NCBI GenBank assembly: GCA_013152585.1
Contig: JAADGC010000120.1
Coordinates: 23,324 to 56,570 of the forward strand
DNA: 33,247 nt
DNA from: Chloroflexota bacterium
GTDB taxonomy: Bacteria > Chloroflexota > Anaerolineae > J102
Direction of reading: 5' to 3'
The notes under the pieces are model-generated. The model had not been told where the DNA came from, did not search any database, and saw only the letters and a program-made list of their open reading frames with translations. A program made the translations under genes and the position numbers. Below, one piece after another: positions 1 to 8,287 of this stretch. How positions within the stretch are numbered: position 1 is the stretch's first letter; each line of letters starts with the position of its first letter.

Positions 1-23
1 CCGTCCGATCTTCACCCCATGGA

Positions 24-43
24 GAGTCGGCGAAGGCCGACTC
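24..43. repeat. GC-rich hairpin downstream of the AOR gene
   Basis: A perfect 8-bp stem, GAGTCGGC / GCCGACTC, encloses a 4-base loop (GAAG on the plus strand, CTTC on the minus strand). It lies about 70 bases past the stop codon of the minus-strand AOR gene, where a transcription terminator could be expected. No T-tract follows on either strand, so it is not a classical intrinsic terminator. The rest of 1-114 shows nothing else recognisable. Confidence 0.45.
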
Positions 44-114
44 CTGGCCGCAGGCCTGAAGAGCCTGACTTCAGTCAGCGAGAGCACAACGAAAGCTAAT
101 TTCTAGACGGTTCC

Positions 115-2289
115 TTAGTGCCGGTGCGCCGCCACGACGGCCATCACCTCAGGAAAATCGATGCCCAGCCGTTGCAGTGTTGCGAGCGTGGGAATGCCGT
201 TGCTGTCCCAGCCGCGGCGTTTGTACACAGCGTCAACCAGTTGTTCATAGCGATCTTCACGGTAACGACGCAGAGCCGCCATTTTCTCTGGTACGCTCAG
301 CCCTTCGGGATTCACGCCAGCCTCGTGGCGCAGTTGTTTGTCGTAACGCTCGGCCCGCGATTCGTATTCTTCGACGGTGACCGGCCCCATGGCGCGGTAC
401 GGCGGGTAATCGTGGGCGCGGGTGCCAAAGCCCAGGCGTAAAGCGAACACGCGCTGGAAATTGTAAACGCGTTCGGATTGCAGAATAAGCTCGTCCGCCG
501 TGATCGCCTGGCCGGTCGTGCCTTCGAACAACCAAGCATAGTTCTCTACATGCTCGGGCACTTTGGCGGCATCGGGCAATGCTTTGTTTTCGGGGGGCTC
601 GATGTCGTTCCAGGGCAGCTTGCAAAGACCGTGAATGCTGAACCAGGTGCGCCACATGGGGAAGTAGTGCAGGGCCTCGGCCTTGTCTTCGAAGCTGGGG
701 ATCTGATTGTTGACCTGATCCATGAAGATCAGCCAGGCTTCATCGTGTTGCCCACCCTTCAGGGCCAGGGCATAACCACCCTGTTGGGCCAACGATTCTT
801 TGGTGACATATTCGGAGAACTCCAGGCCTTTGACTTCCATGCCGATGTCTTGCAGGTAGTGGGCGTCGATGCCGTATTCTTGCGCGAAGTATTGCTTCAT
901 CCCGCGCACGCCTTTGCCCACGATCATGCCGAAACCTTCGCCCCGCGCCATTTGGTGCACCAGCTCGGCTACCGCCCGCCAATTGCCCCAGCGCAGGTCC
1001 AGACCCCCGGTTTGTTCCTGGCTGAGATGCCCGGCTGCCACCAGTTCCATGACAAAGGCGATGGAGTTGGCAAGGGTGATGGAGTCGATGCCGTAAGTGT
1101 CAGCATAAAAGTTGAGCTCGAGCACGGCAGCAGGGTCGAACACACCGATATTGGAACCCAGCCCGGCGATGGTTTCATATTCGGGGCCATCTACCAGCAC
1201 GGCTTCGCCAACATAGGGGCCAGTTTGCAAATGAAAGTGATCGACGCCGTGCGAGCACGAAAGCTGGCATCCGGCCCAGCAACCATCGGGCAATCCCTGC
1301 GTAAAAAGCTGTTTCCACACCGTGGAATCGATTTTGTACGAATCGGGATGCCGGCCGAAGCGGTAATTATGCACGGGCAACAGGTCAAAGTGATCCATGA
1401 TCTCGACGAGATGGGGCGTGCCTACTTTGCGCATCTGATTTTGTTGGTCGTCATACAGGGCGATCTCGCGATTGATACGCTTCCCCGCCTTCTTGATCAG
1501 TTCGGGTTTAGCGGGATGGTTGCTGCTGCCTTTGAGCCGGCTGTAGCGCACCACAATTGCCTTGATCTTCTTGTCCCGAAGCACGCTGCCGCTGCCCCCG
1601 CGAGCAGCCTGTTTGATGCGGACATGCTGGCGGCGCCCATCGTACCAGCTCAGATTTAGACCGGAATACAGGATGTGATCGGCCGCGGCCCCGGCCGAAA
1701 CCACCGAAATGCCTGCCTTGCCGCGCTCGCCCAGCGCCGGATCGGCGTACATGTCGGTGAGCTGGCTGGCCAGCAGATGGCTATCGAGCACTTCCAGCGG
1801 GGCTTCTTCGATACTGACTTTGCCCGTATCGCCATCGATGAAGATGATCACATCTTTTTCGGCTTTACCCTGGACTTCGAGGGCATCGAAGCCGGCAAAT
1901 TTAAGATAGGGACCAAAGTAGCCGCCGCCATTGCTATCGATAACCTGGTGCGTGAGCGGCGACAGGGTGACGACGGTTGATTTTCCCAAGCCCGGGTAGA
2001 CCGTAGAGCCGTTGATGGGGCCGTTGGCAAAAACCAGTTCATTTTGGGGATCATCCCAAGTCATGCCGTCGGCAACGGCCTGCCACAACAACCACAACGC
2101 AAAGCCACGGCCACCCGTAAATATCTCCTTCATCTCCTGCGTGACCGGCTTTTCGGCAATCTTGCCGGTGGAGAGATTGATGCTGAGGGTGCGGTTGGCA
2201 TAGCCGTGCTGCACAGGACGTTTTTTGTAACTGTATTCGCTGAGCATTTTGTGTGCTTGCTTCATTTGTTCTAAGGTCGGAGTGGCCAT
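115..2289 (-). CDS. Aldehyde ferredoxin oxidoreductase family protein (tungstopterin enzyme)
   Basis: This is a 724-residue member of the AOR family, cytoplasmic enzymes that use a tungsten (or molybdenum) bis-pyranopterin and one [4Fe-4S] cluster to oxidise aldehydes or reduce acids with ferredoxin. The N-terminal domain has the expected GGRGFALWLL and NGPINGSTVYPGLGKS type segments. The cluster ligands appear to be Cys337, Cys341 and Cys345 (CWAGCQLSC), with a distant Cys556 in a GLCKLPW context. The first three are spaced CX3CX3C, whereas classical AOR is described as CX2CX3C, so this is probably a divergent subfamily; the substrate cannot be read from sequence. The start is the ATG at 2289, which has AGAGGA six bases upstream; a longer reading from 2349 lacks such a site. 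No partner ferredoxin or molybdopterin gene lies beside it, though the gene fragment at the other end of the window is unidentified. Confidence 0.9.
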   Translation of the reverse strand: MATPTLEQMKQAHKMLSEYSYKKRPVQHGYANRTLSINLSTGKIAEKPVTQEMKEIFTGGRGFALWLLWQAVADGMTWDDPQNELVFANGPINGSTVYPGLGKSTVVTLSPLTHQVIDSNGGGYFGPYLKFAGFDALEVQGKAEKDVIIFIDGDTGKVSIEEAPLEVLDSHLLASQLTDMYADPALGERGKAGISVVSAGAAADHILYSGLNLSWYDGRRQHVRIKQAARGGSGSVLRDKKIKAIVVRYSRLKGSSNHPAKPELIKKAGKRINREIALYDDQQNQMRKVGTPHLVEIMDHFDLLPVHNYRFGRHPDSYKIDSTVWKQLFTQGLPDGCWAGCQLSCSHGVDHFHLQTGPYVGEAVLVDGPEYETIAGLGSNIGVFDPAAVLELNFYADTYGIDSITLANSIAFVMELVAAGHLSQEQTGGLDLRWGNWRAVAELVHQMARGEGFGMIVGKGVRGMKQYFAQEYGIDAHYLQDIGMEVKGLEFSEYVTKESLAQQGGYALALKGGQHDEAWLIFMDQVNNQIPSFEDKAEALHYFPMWRTWFSIHGLCKLPWNDIEPPENKALPDAAKVPEHVENYAWLFEGTTGQAITADELILQSERVYNFQRVFALRLGFGTRAHDYPPYRAMGPVTVEEYESRAERYDKQLRHEAGVNPEGLSVPEKMAALRRYREDRYEQLVDAVYKRRGWDSNGIPTLATLQRLGIDFPEVMAVVAAHRH

Positions 2290-2690
2290 ATTAAATCCTC
2301 TGTGAATGGGGATGGGTAGCAAGAAGTGGGTATCGAAAGTCAGGAGCAAGCTGGGAAGCAGACGTCCTCCGGCCCGTACGACGAGCCATGATCTCCAGGA
2401 TGGTCACGATGCCCCCACGAATTCTCTCCCCATCGAATCGAAGCTTTTGTGGTTCAACCGCATCTCAGGAGGTCTCACTGTGACTCCCACGAAATCCACA
2501 AGAGCTGCTTTTGTTTATGAATGAACGATGAGACAGCATTGTGCCGGCGACAAACCATGCTTAACTCCTGGCGGAAGGCATCTTTGCCTCGATGTACTGC
2601 TGCAAATCTTACTATGTCGGAACCTGACCGTCAAGACGCAGGGGGCAATAAATCGCTGTTCCGTGCTGGTAATCAGCCATCAGACAACGA
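2290..2690. other. Intergenic region with one dispersed repeat
   Basis: No convincing gene is visible in these 401 bases between the AOR gene and the DUF624-like gene, both on the minus strand. The small open frames here have no family resemblance. The region holds repeat copy A (2441-2505). No clear sigma-70 promoter for the AOR gene could be picked out. Confidence 0.5.
2441..2505. repeat. Dispersed intergenic repeat, copy A
   Basis: About 65 bases are related to copies at 22855-22920, 28111-28240 and 32838-32928. Shared blocks are TGTGGTTCAACCGC, ATCTCAGGAGGTCTCAC, GTGAC and CGAAATCCACAAGAG. The core TCACTGTGA is a small palindrome. This copy has the uninterrupted form, in which the GTGAC block is followed within a few bases by CGAAATCC. 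Confidence 0.65.
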
Positions 2691-3332
2691 TCATGAGTCT
2701 GCGGAACCACCGGGCTCATCCCCTCTCATGGCCGCCAGACCATAATCCGTCGCAAAACACACAATCAGCGCCATCAGTCCCGGCCATGCCAGCACGGCCA
2801 ATGGCGGCAGATACCGCCATAACAGCGACAACAATACAAACTGCACCAATACCGCCAGGCTGTACAGGGGCTGCCGGAAAGCCAGCACAAAAGCATTGAG
2901 GTAGACGCTCTTCACTGTAGGAGCCGTCATGCGCTGCAAAATCGGCAACAAATAAAACCCCACCACCACCCATAAAATCGCCATATAAGCCCAAAAACCG
3001 GCCACATAACGCAAAGAACCTGTCAGCCGCGCCGAATAAAAGTACACATTGAACAAAAACAGCAGCAGCATTCCCCCCCACAAACCCATCACCCGATACG
3101 TCATTCCCAGGCGGGCTTTGGCCCCCTGCCAAAAGAAATCCATGTTCACGCGCTTGTCGGCCACCATGCGCGAGCTAATGGCAATCAAACCAGCAGCGGC
3201 GGCCGGCGCCAACACCACCGTCAGCAGCGCCACAGAGCAAAGGAGACTCAGTCCCACCATGAGATAGAACTCGTCGAAAAACAGGATCACAGATCGAGCC
3301 AGATAACGCCACGGCATTCCTAATTGCTTCAT
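2691..3332 (-). CDS. DUF624-like (YesL-type) integral membrane protein
   Basis: This is a 213-residue hydrophobic protein with about five or six predicted membrane segments and a short charged C-terminus (GDEPGGSADS). The N-terminus, with the pattern LARSVILFFDEFYLMVGLSL, resembles DUF624/YesL family proteins, which often accompany transporters and have no established biochemical role. The start is the ATG at 3332, preceded by AAGGGGG; a frame extending to 3521 would run into the neighbouring PAP2 gene and is rejected. It begins 10 bases after the PAP2 stop, so the two genes are almost certainly co-transcribed. The family call is by residue pattern only. Confidence 0.7.
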   Translation of the reverse strand: MKQLGMPWRYLARSVILFFDEFYLMVGLSLLCSVALLTVVLAPAAAAGLIAISSRMVADKRVNMDFFWQGAKARLGMTYRVMGLWGGMLLLFLFNVYFYSARLTGSLRYVAGFWAYMAILWVVVGFYLLPILQRMTAPTVKSVYLNAFVLAFRQPLYSLAVLVQFVLLSLLWRYLPPLAVLAWPGLMALIVCFATDYGLAAMRGDEPGGSADS

Positions 3333-3342
3333 AAACGCCCCC

Positions 3343-4263
3343 TTAAGCCAACCGTAAGCGCTGAAAGACCCAGGGGCCAAGGCCGGGCACGACAAATCCC
3401 ACGGCGGCATAGCGACCAAAACGGAGCCCCTGCGCCACAGCATACGAGCCTTGCGAAAAAGGTGCAAAGAGCAAATCCAACCCCACATAGGCCACCAGAA
3501 CCAGCAGCAAGCCCAGGCCAAAACGCAGCAGCCGCTGTGACCACGGGCCCGTGGCCTGGAAATGCAGACGCCGCCTATCCCAGATCAGCCCGCACAAAAA
3601 CCCGGTCAGCACGCCGGCATTGAGCACACCCGCCTCGGCAGGACGCTGGCCCTGCCAGTTGGTGGGGAAAATAGCCAAAAGCACGAGTGCCAACAGTAAC
3701 ACACCTCCCACTTGTGCCCACAAAGGCCACACATCCACCTTCCGTTCTACCCCCGGCAGCCACTTCACCACTATGATCATCACCACCAGCCCCACCAGCC
3801 AGCCGCCCACCACATCGGCGGGATAGTGCACGCCCAGATAAAGCCGCGAGACGCCGATCAAGAAAGCCAGCGTTATCGCCAGCAGCGTGAACCAGCGTCG
3901 GCGCACTTGCCAGGCCAGCGTCCCCCAAACCCCCACTGCCGGGGCCGCGTGTGTGCTCACAAAACCCGGAGACGTCTCGGGCCACAACCTCTGCACGGGC
4001 GGAGATGGGGGCCGGGGGAGTTTGAAAAGCCACTTCAGATATTCGCCCGCATAAGTGGAGCCTACCAGCCCGAACGCTGCCCAGACGCCCCAGCGTTTGT
4101 TCACGCACCAATACAAAAAGGGGAAGAGCAGCAGATAAAAATACTCGCGCCCCAACCAACTCATCGACGTCATGCCACCATCCAGCAAGCCCGAGCGCCA
4201 GCCTTGCAGCCAGACCAGAAACGGCACGCTAGCATCGTTGATCATTTGTAACCATGCAGCCAT
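3343..4263 (-). CDS. PAP2-superfamily membrane phosphatase
   Basis: This 306-residue polytopic membrane protein has the PAP2 acid-phosphatase signature in the first half. A KX6RP element appears in KWLFKLPRP, a variant second motif reads VSTHA (usual form PSGH), and SRX5HX3D appears in SRLYLGVHYPAD. The histidines of motifs two and three, the phosphate acceptor and its partner, are present. Such enzymes dephosphorylate lipid phosphates such as undecaprenyl pyrophosphate or phosphatidate at the membrane; the exact substrate is unknown. Further hydrophobic segments follow the catalytic core. Two ATGs are adjacent (4266 and 4263); AGGAGG lies 2 and 5 bases upstream respectively, which favours 4263. 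The gene starts 14 bases after the peptidase gene and ends 10 bases before the DUF624-like gene. Confidence 0.87.
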   Translation of the reverse strand: MAAWLQMINDASVPFLVWLQGWRSGLLDGGMTSMSWLGREYFYLLLFPFLYWCVNKRWGVWAAFGLVGSTYAGEYLKWLFKLPRPPSPPVQRLWPETSPGFVSTHAAPAVGVWGTLAWQVRRRWFTLLAITLAFLIGVSRLYLGVHYPADVVGGWLVGLVVMIIVVKWLPGVERKVDVWPLWAQVGGVLLLALVLLAIFPTNWQGQRPAEAGVLNAGVLTGFLCGLIWDRRRLHFQATGPWSQRLLRFGLGLLLVLVAYVGLDLLFAPFSQGSYAVAQGLRFGRYAAVGFVVPGLGPWVFQRLRLA

Positions 4264-4277
4264 CATAACCTCCTGGT

Positions 4278-5381
4278 TCAGAACGTTTCGGTCAACAACG
4301 TGATGATCACGCGGGCGCAATCCACCATATCCTGCACCGCGATATGCTCATCTTTGGTATGCACATCGGCCATGCCCGTCGACAGCGGCACACAAGGAAT
4401 GCCGGCGGCATTGTAGATATTGCCATCGCTGCCACCCCCGCCCATCTGCGGGGCAAATGTCAGCCCCAAACTTTGGATAGCGCCGGATGCCGCCATGTAG
4501 GGACGCTGATCTGGCGTGATGAGATAGCTGGAAAAGGCCGGGCGTAGTTCGATATCGACGGTGGTGCCGTGTTCGGCGGCCGCTGTTTCCAGCGCCGCGG
4601 TCATGGCCTGCAATTGCGCTGCGAGCTTGGCCTCATTGCGGCTGCGAGCCTCCCCCTGCATACTTACCCGATCTGGCACGATATTCGTGGCCTCACCGCC
4701 TTCGATGATGCCGATATTGGCGGTGGTTTCCTCGTCGATGCGGCCCAGCGGCATGGCTGTGATCGCTTCGGCTGCCACGCGAATGGCATTGATGCCCTTT
4801 TCGGGGCTGGAGCCGGCATGAGCCTTTTTGCCATGGACTGTGATATCGACAAAGGTCTGCGAGGGCGCAGAATACGTGAGGCTGCCTATGGGGCCGCCTG
4901 CATCCAGGATCACGCCCCAGTCGGCCTGCAACTGACTCATATCCACCTGCTTGGCGCCCAATAAACCCTTCTCTTCGCTGACAGAAAGGACAATCTCCAA
5001 CGGCGGATGTTCCCAATCGGGATGCTCCTGCAAAAGTCGCAAGGCCTCCAAAATAACGGCTATGCCCGATTTATCGTCCGCCCCCAGGATCGTATCTCCC
5101 TGGGAATAAACGACGCCATCGCGCACGACGGGTTTGATGCCGGTATCACTGCCCACGGTATCCATATGGCTGCTTAGCAAGATTGTCTCATCGCCTGTGC
5201 CGGACAGACGCGCAAACACATTGCCGGCTGCATCCCTGTCCACGCTGCAACCCAGTTGGCGAAACTGAGCCAGCAGATGCTGTCCGATAGCAGCTTCCTG
5301 GCCCGAAGGGCTATCCATTTTCACCAGTTCCAAAAAAGTATCGAGCACACGATCAGGACGCACATAATCAGCAGCTTTCAC
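4278..5381 (-). CDS. M20-family zinc peptidase, PepT-like
   Basis: This is a 367-residue dinuclear zinc aminopeptidase/deacylase of the M20 family, closest in pattern to 'peptidase T-like' proteins. Probable metal ligands and catalytic residues are His72 (SSHMDT), Asp102 (GADDKSG), the Glu136-Glu137 pair (VSEEKG), Asp160 (ILDAGG) and His341 (ADVHTKDEH). A lid/dimerisation domain lies between about residues 175 and 285. It probably trims small peptides or N-acylated amino acids in the cytoplasm. A GTG at 5381 is chosen because GGAGG stands seven bases upstream and the preceding in-frame residues are low-complexity; the open frame itself extends to 5492. Its stop lies 14 bases before the PAP2 start. 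Relatives of this fold (YgeY) accompany ygeW genes elsewhere, but this one is 8 kb away and on the other strand. Confidence 0.9.
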   Translation of the reverse strand: MKAADYVRPDRVLDTFLELVKMDSPSGQEAAIGQHLLAQFRQLGCSVDRDAAGNVFARLSGTGDETILLSSHMDTVGSDTGIKPVVRDGVVYSQGDTILGADDKSGIAVILEALRLLQEHPDWEHPPLEIVLSVSEEKGLLGAKQVDMSQLQADWGVILDAGGPIGSLTYSAPSQTFVDITVHGKKAHAGSSPEKGINAIRVAAEAITAMPLGRIDEETTANIGIIEGGEATNIVPDRVSMQGEARSRNEAKLAAQLQAMTAALETAAAEHGTTVDIELRPAFSSYLITPDQRPYMAASGAIQSLGLTFAPQMGGGGSDGNIYNAAGIPCVPLSTGMADVHTKDEHIAVQDMVDCARVIITLLTETF

Positions 5382-5448
5382 AAAGACACCTCCGGGGGGG
5401 ACGATTTTGATAAAGGAAACGAAGCCGCGGGGTTTGCGCTCCGTTGGG

Positions 5449-6777
5449 TCAGGATAAGGGACGGGATGGGTTGGTGGCAGGGTGATAAACACTATACAGC
5501 GTCAACAGGGCGACGGCAAAACAGGCATATGCCAACCATCCCATCAGCCGGGGAATCCCCACCAGATCGGCCAAAGTAGCTGCCACCATCAGGGGCACCA
5601 GTCCCACCAGATACGTCAGCATCGACTGCACCGTAAAGACGCGGCCGCGTAAATTGGCAGGCGTTAAACTTTGGATCACGGTTTGGGCCACGGTATTCAC
5701 CGAATAGAGGCCAAAGCCGATATTCAGCGACACCAAGGCAACCAAGGCGGTGAGGGTAACCACCCGTTGTGGATAAATATCGAAGATGGGGATGTGCAGG
5801 GTGGAATAATCCCGGCTGAGCATTCCCAACGCCAAAAAACTCAAGCCCACCCAGAAGATCAGCAAAGTCTGCAACCAGCCATGCGATATGCGATCTCCCC
5901 ATTTACCCAGTATAAACATGGCCAGCACCATACCGACGCCAGCCGGGGCAAACACCAAGACCGAATCCTCGGGCGCCAAACCCAGCACACGGGCGCTCAG
6001 CCCTGGCGCTAACATGGAAATAATCATAAGTAAGGTGGCGACCAGGGCAATGTGCAATACCGACATATAAATACGCTGCTGCTGGGCCACAAAAACCCAT
6101 CCTTCGCGCACCTCGCGGCGCATATGCTGCCAGCCACTGCGCGCCGTCACCCCGCGCACACGACGGTCGGGGTCACGTGGCAGGCGCAGCACCAGCACAC
6201 CGGCCAACAGATAAGCCACCCCCATAAACAGAAAAGCTATCGACAGGCCAAAAAGCTTCACTAAGATGGGCGCCAGAGCAATCAAACCCAGCATTTGCGC
6301 CCCGGCAATGGTGATATTGAACAGGGCGTTGGCCACCAACAACCGGTTTTCGCCGACAACCAGGGGAATTTTAGCCAGCACAGCCGGGGTAAAAAAGGCC
6401 CCGGCCGAAGAGCCTAAAAAGGTCACGGCATAAATGGTCAACAGCAACGTATCGTCGGAAAGCGTGTGTAGGAACACCACATAACTGATGGCCAACAGGC
6501 CCCGGATGAAATCTGCTCCCACAATCAGCCATTTTTTCGGCACCCGATCCACCACAACCCCCGCCAGAAAAGAAAAAATCACCGGCGGCAGGCTAAAAGC
6601 AGCAATCATCAATCCCAAATGGAAACTGCGTCCCGTAAGCCGCTCGATCAGTACCAGTTGAATAAAATGAATGCCGTTTTGAGCGGTCAAAGCCAATAAC
6701 TGCGATACCCAGAATTCGCGAAATGCCGGGATACGCAATACTGACCCAAATCCACTGTCGTTCTGCGTTGAACTCAT
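5449..6777 (-). CDS. MFS transporter (DHA3-like)
   Basis: A 442-residue protein has about twelve hydrophobic segments. An N-terminal amphipathic stretch (RIPAFREFWVSQLLALTAQNG) and the cytoplasmic loop GVVVDRVPKKW between segments 2 and 3 are typical of major-facilitator drug/macrolide-efflux-like (DHA3) transporters. The second half is separated by a long basic loop (LRLPRDPDRRVRG and following). It is an inner-membrane exporter or importer of unknown substrate. The ATG at 6777 is used; no clear Shine-Dalgarno sequence precedes it. It sits 46 bases after the DUF951 gene and 67 bases before the M20 peptidase on the same strand, so a shared transcript is likely. Confidence 0.85.
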   Translation of the reverse strand: MSSTQNDSGFGSVLRIPAFREFWVSQLLALTAQNGIHFIQLVLIERLTGRSFHLGLMIAAFSLPPVIFSFLAGVVVDRVPKKWLIVGADFIRGLLAISYVVFLHTLSDDTLLLTIYAVTFLGSSAGAFFTPAVLAKIPLVVGENRLLVANALFNITIAGAQMLGLIALAPILVKLFGLSIAFLFMGVAYLLAGVLVLRLPRDPDRRVRGVTARSGWQHMRREVREGWVFVAQQQRIYMSVLHIALVATLLMIISMLAPGLSARVLGLAPEDSVLVFAPAGVGMVLAMFILGKWGDRISHGWLQTLLIFWVGLSFLALGMLSRDYSTLHIPIFDIYPQRVVTLTALVALVSLNIGFGLYSVNTVAQTVIQSLTPANLRGRVFTVQSMLTYLVGLVPLMVAATLADLVGIPRLMGWLAYACFAVALLTLYSVYHPATNPSRPLS

Positions 6778-6823
6778 GAAATAAAAGGAATGGCTGGTGT
6801 TTGATGCCGGTCGTTCGTCAAGA

Positions 6824-7060
6824 TCATGCTGACGTATCAGGCTGGGGATCGGAATCCGCCGGGGCCTGCCTGACGCCGGGAATGATCTGCCGTACCGCTT
6901 TGCGAAATTGCTGTCGCGGCAGCATCAGGCGGCGTTGACAGGTGGTGCAAACGAGGCCAATGTCGGCGCCTATGCGTACCACTGTCCACGCCCACCCCCC
7001 ACAGGGGTGCTGTTTGCGGAGGCGAACCACATCGCCGGGTTGGACATCAAGGAAGTTCAT
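6824..7060 (-). CDS. DUF951 family small protein
   Basis: This is a 78-residue protein that matches the DUF951 pattern: an opening [18 protein letters not shown], then [14 protein letters not shown], a CTTC pair, and an R-rich [14 protein letters not shown] segment. The family is small, widely conserved in Gram-positive bacteria and Chloroflexota, and has no firmly established role; nucleic-acid binding has been suggested from its basic beta-barrel-like character. The two Cys of CTTC plus the earlier Cys could bind metal, which is inference. The start ATG at 7060 begins directly with the conserved domain; the open frame extends upstream to 7255 but that part lacks similarity to the family. 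The C-terminal tail is acidic and probably disordered. Confidence 0.8.
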   Translation of the reverse strand: MNFLDVQPGDVVRLRKQHPCGGWAWTVVRIGADIGLVCTTCQRRLMLPRQQFRKAVRQIIPGVRQAPADSDPQPDTSA

Positions 7061-7160
7061 TGCATTATCTCGGGACCGGAACAGCATTTGGTGCCCCAGA
7101 TTATAACGCAATCCCGCCAATATGGCAGCATTGGCAGGGCCCGATCCCCGGGGACGCCTA

Positions 7161-8285
7161 TCAGACGATGAGTTCCAGTCGCTCGCCCAGTAGATGGGTA
7201 GGGGTTTGATGGATGGGCAAAAAACCGGCAGCAGCCAATTCGGGGGTAGGCGCACAAGCCTCGTCCGGTTTATCCGATAACGCCACGATCAAGACCCGGC
7301 GCTCTCGCAGCCATTGGCAGGCGTCCCACACCTCTTGCGTGAGACAAATCTCCTCAGCCTGGCGTTGCTGAGGCGTGGCAGTAGCCGGCAATGAGCCCAT
7401 ATGCGCCACGGTCATACGATATTCGTTGCGTCGAAAGTCCTTAAACGGTGTGGGATCATGTTGCTGGTTGGCCACGAACACCGCCTGATGCAGCGCCTGC
7501 AATGAAGATGAAAGAAGGTGACGCTGCGCCTCCACCACATCCAGAAAATGCGCAAACGTATTCATCTCGCCCCGGGCATGTTGGCTTCGCAGGATAGACA
7601 TCGGCACCACACCGGCACCGGTCATGATGCTGATATAAGCCAGATAATCCTGATTGTCCCCGGTCAGATCGTGGAACTCGGCCCGATTCAGCGCATGGTA
7701 GATGGCCGAAAACGCCGCAATATCGGCCTGTTCGCCGATAGCCTGCACCACGGTGGCGCGCATCGCTTCCAGGCGGGTTTGATCGATGATGCCATGATTG
7801 CGGCCGCGGGCGCCCAGGGCGGTTTTATCCACATCCACAATCGCAATCGTGCGTTCATCCAATGCCAGCCGGCGCTGGCGTAGTGCCTGCAGCCATGGCG
7901 CCAGCGCCCACCAGCGTTGCGCCACGAAAATATCGCCCTGCCACTGCCCGACCTCTGCCGCGGGGTCTCCTTCCCGGCCGATAAAGGCTGCGCCCGACCA
8001 GCCGGTGTACTCCGCCAGCCGTTGATACGCCCCCCCATCATTGCTGAGCGTATCCCCAATCAGCAGGAGTTCGCTGGGGTTTGTGTGCGCAGCATGGTGC
8101 TCATGAAAACGACGCAACATCCATGCCACCACCTGCGAATACTGCGGATCGCGTTTGCGCACAATGCGCGATGATGCCAGTCCCAGCGTCTGCCAGACTG
8201 CGCTGAGCCCGGGCACACCGGCATAAAACGGCTCCAGATTGCGATAAACGACGAAATCACCGGTGAGTTCAGAAAGGGTGTGCAT
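7161..8285 (-). CDS. HAD-superfamily-like hydrolase with permuted motif order
   Basis: This 374-residue cytoplasmic protein carries all HAD signature elements but in an unusual order. Near the N-terminus there is a motif III/IV-like block: a basic [12 protein letters not shown] helix start, then [11 protein letters not shown] (GDX4D, residues 77-83). The motif I nucleophile block, [11 protein letters not shown] (Asp151, Asp153), comes only in the middle. A helical cap-like region follows, and a motif II-like [12 protein letters not shown] (Ser about 337) lies near the C-terminus. That suggests a circularly permuted HAD fold acting on a phosphorylated metabolite. The ATG at 8285 has GGCGG seven bases upstream. 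An alternative GTG at 8291 would overlap the asd stop codon. A much longer frame reaching 8900 overlaps asd and is not credible. The tight link to asd, hom and lysC suggests a role in aspartate-family amino-acid metabolism. Confidence 0.65.
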   Translation of the reverse strand: MHTLSELTGDFVVYRNLEPFYAGVPGLSAVWQTLGLASSRIVRKRDPQYSQVVAWMLRRFHEHHAAHTNPSELLLIGDTLSNDGGAYQRLAEYTGWSGAAFIGREGDPAAEVGQWQGDIFVAQRWWALAPWLQALRQRRLALDERTIAIVDVDKTALGARGRNHGIIDQTRLEAMRATVVQAIGEQADIAAFSAIYHALNRAEFHDLTGDNQDYLAYISIMTGAGVVPMSILRSQHARGEMNTFAHFLDVVEAQRHLLSSSLQALHQAVFVANQQHDPTPFKDFRRNEYRMTVAHMGSLPATATPQQRQAEEICLTQEVWDACQWLRERRVLIVALSDKPDEACAPTPELAAAGFLPIHQTPTHLLGERLELIV

Positions 8286-8287
8286 GT

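Noticed and set aside
478-1659. Open frame of 393 codons on the plus strand opposite the AOR gene
   Set aside because: Antisense shadow; the minus-strand protein has clear AOR motifs and a good start.
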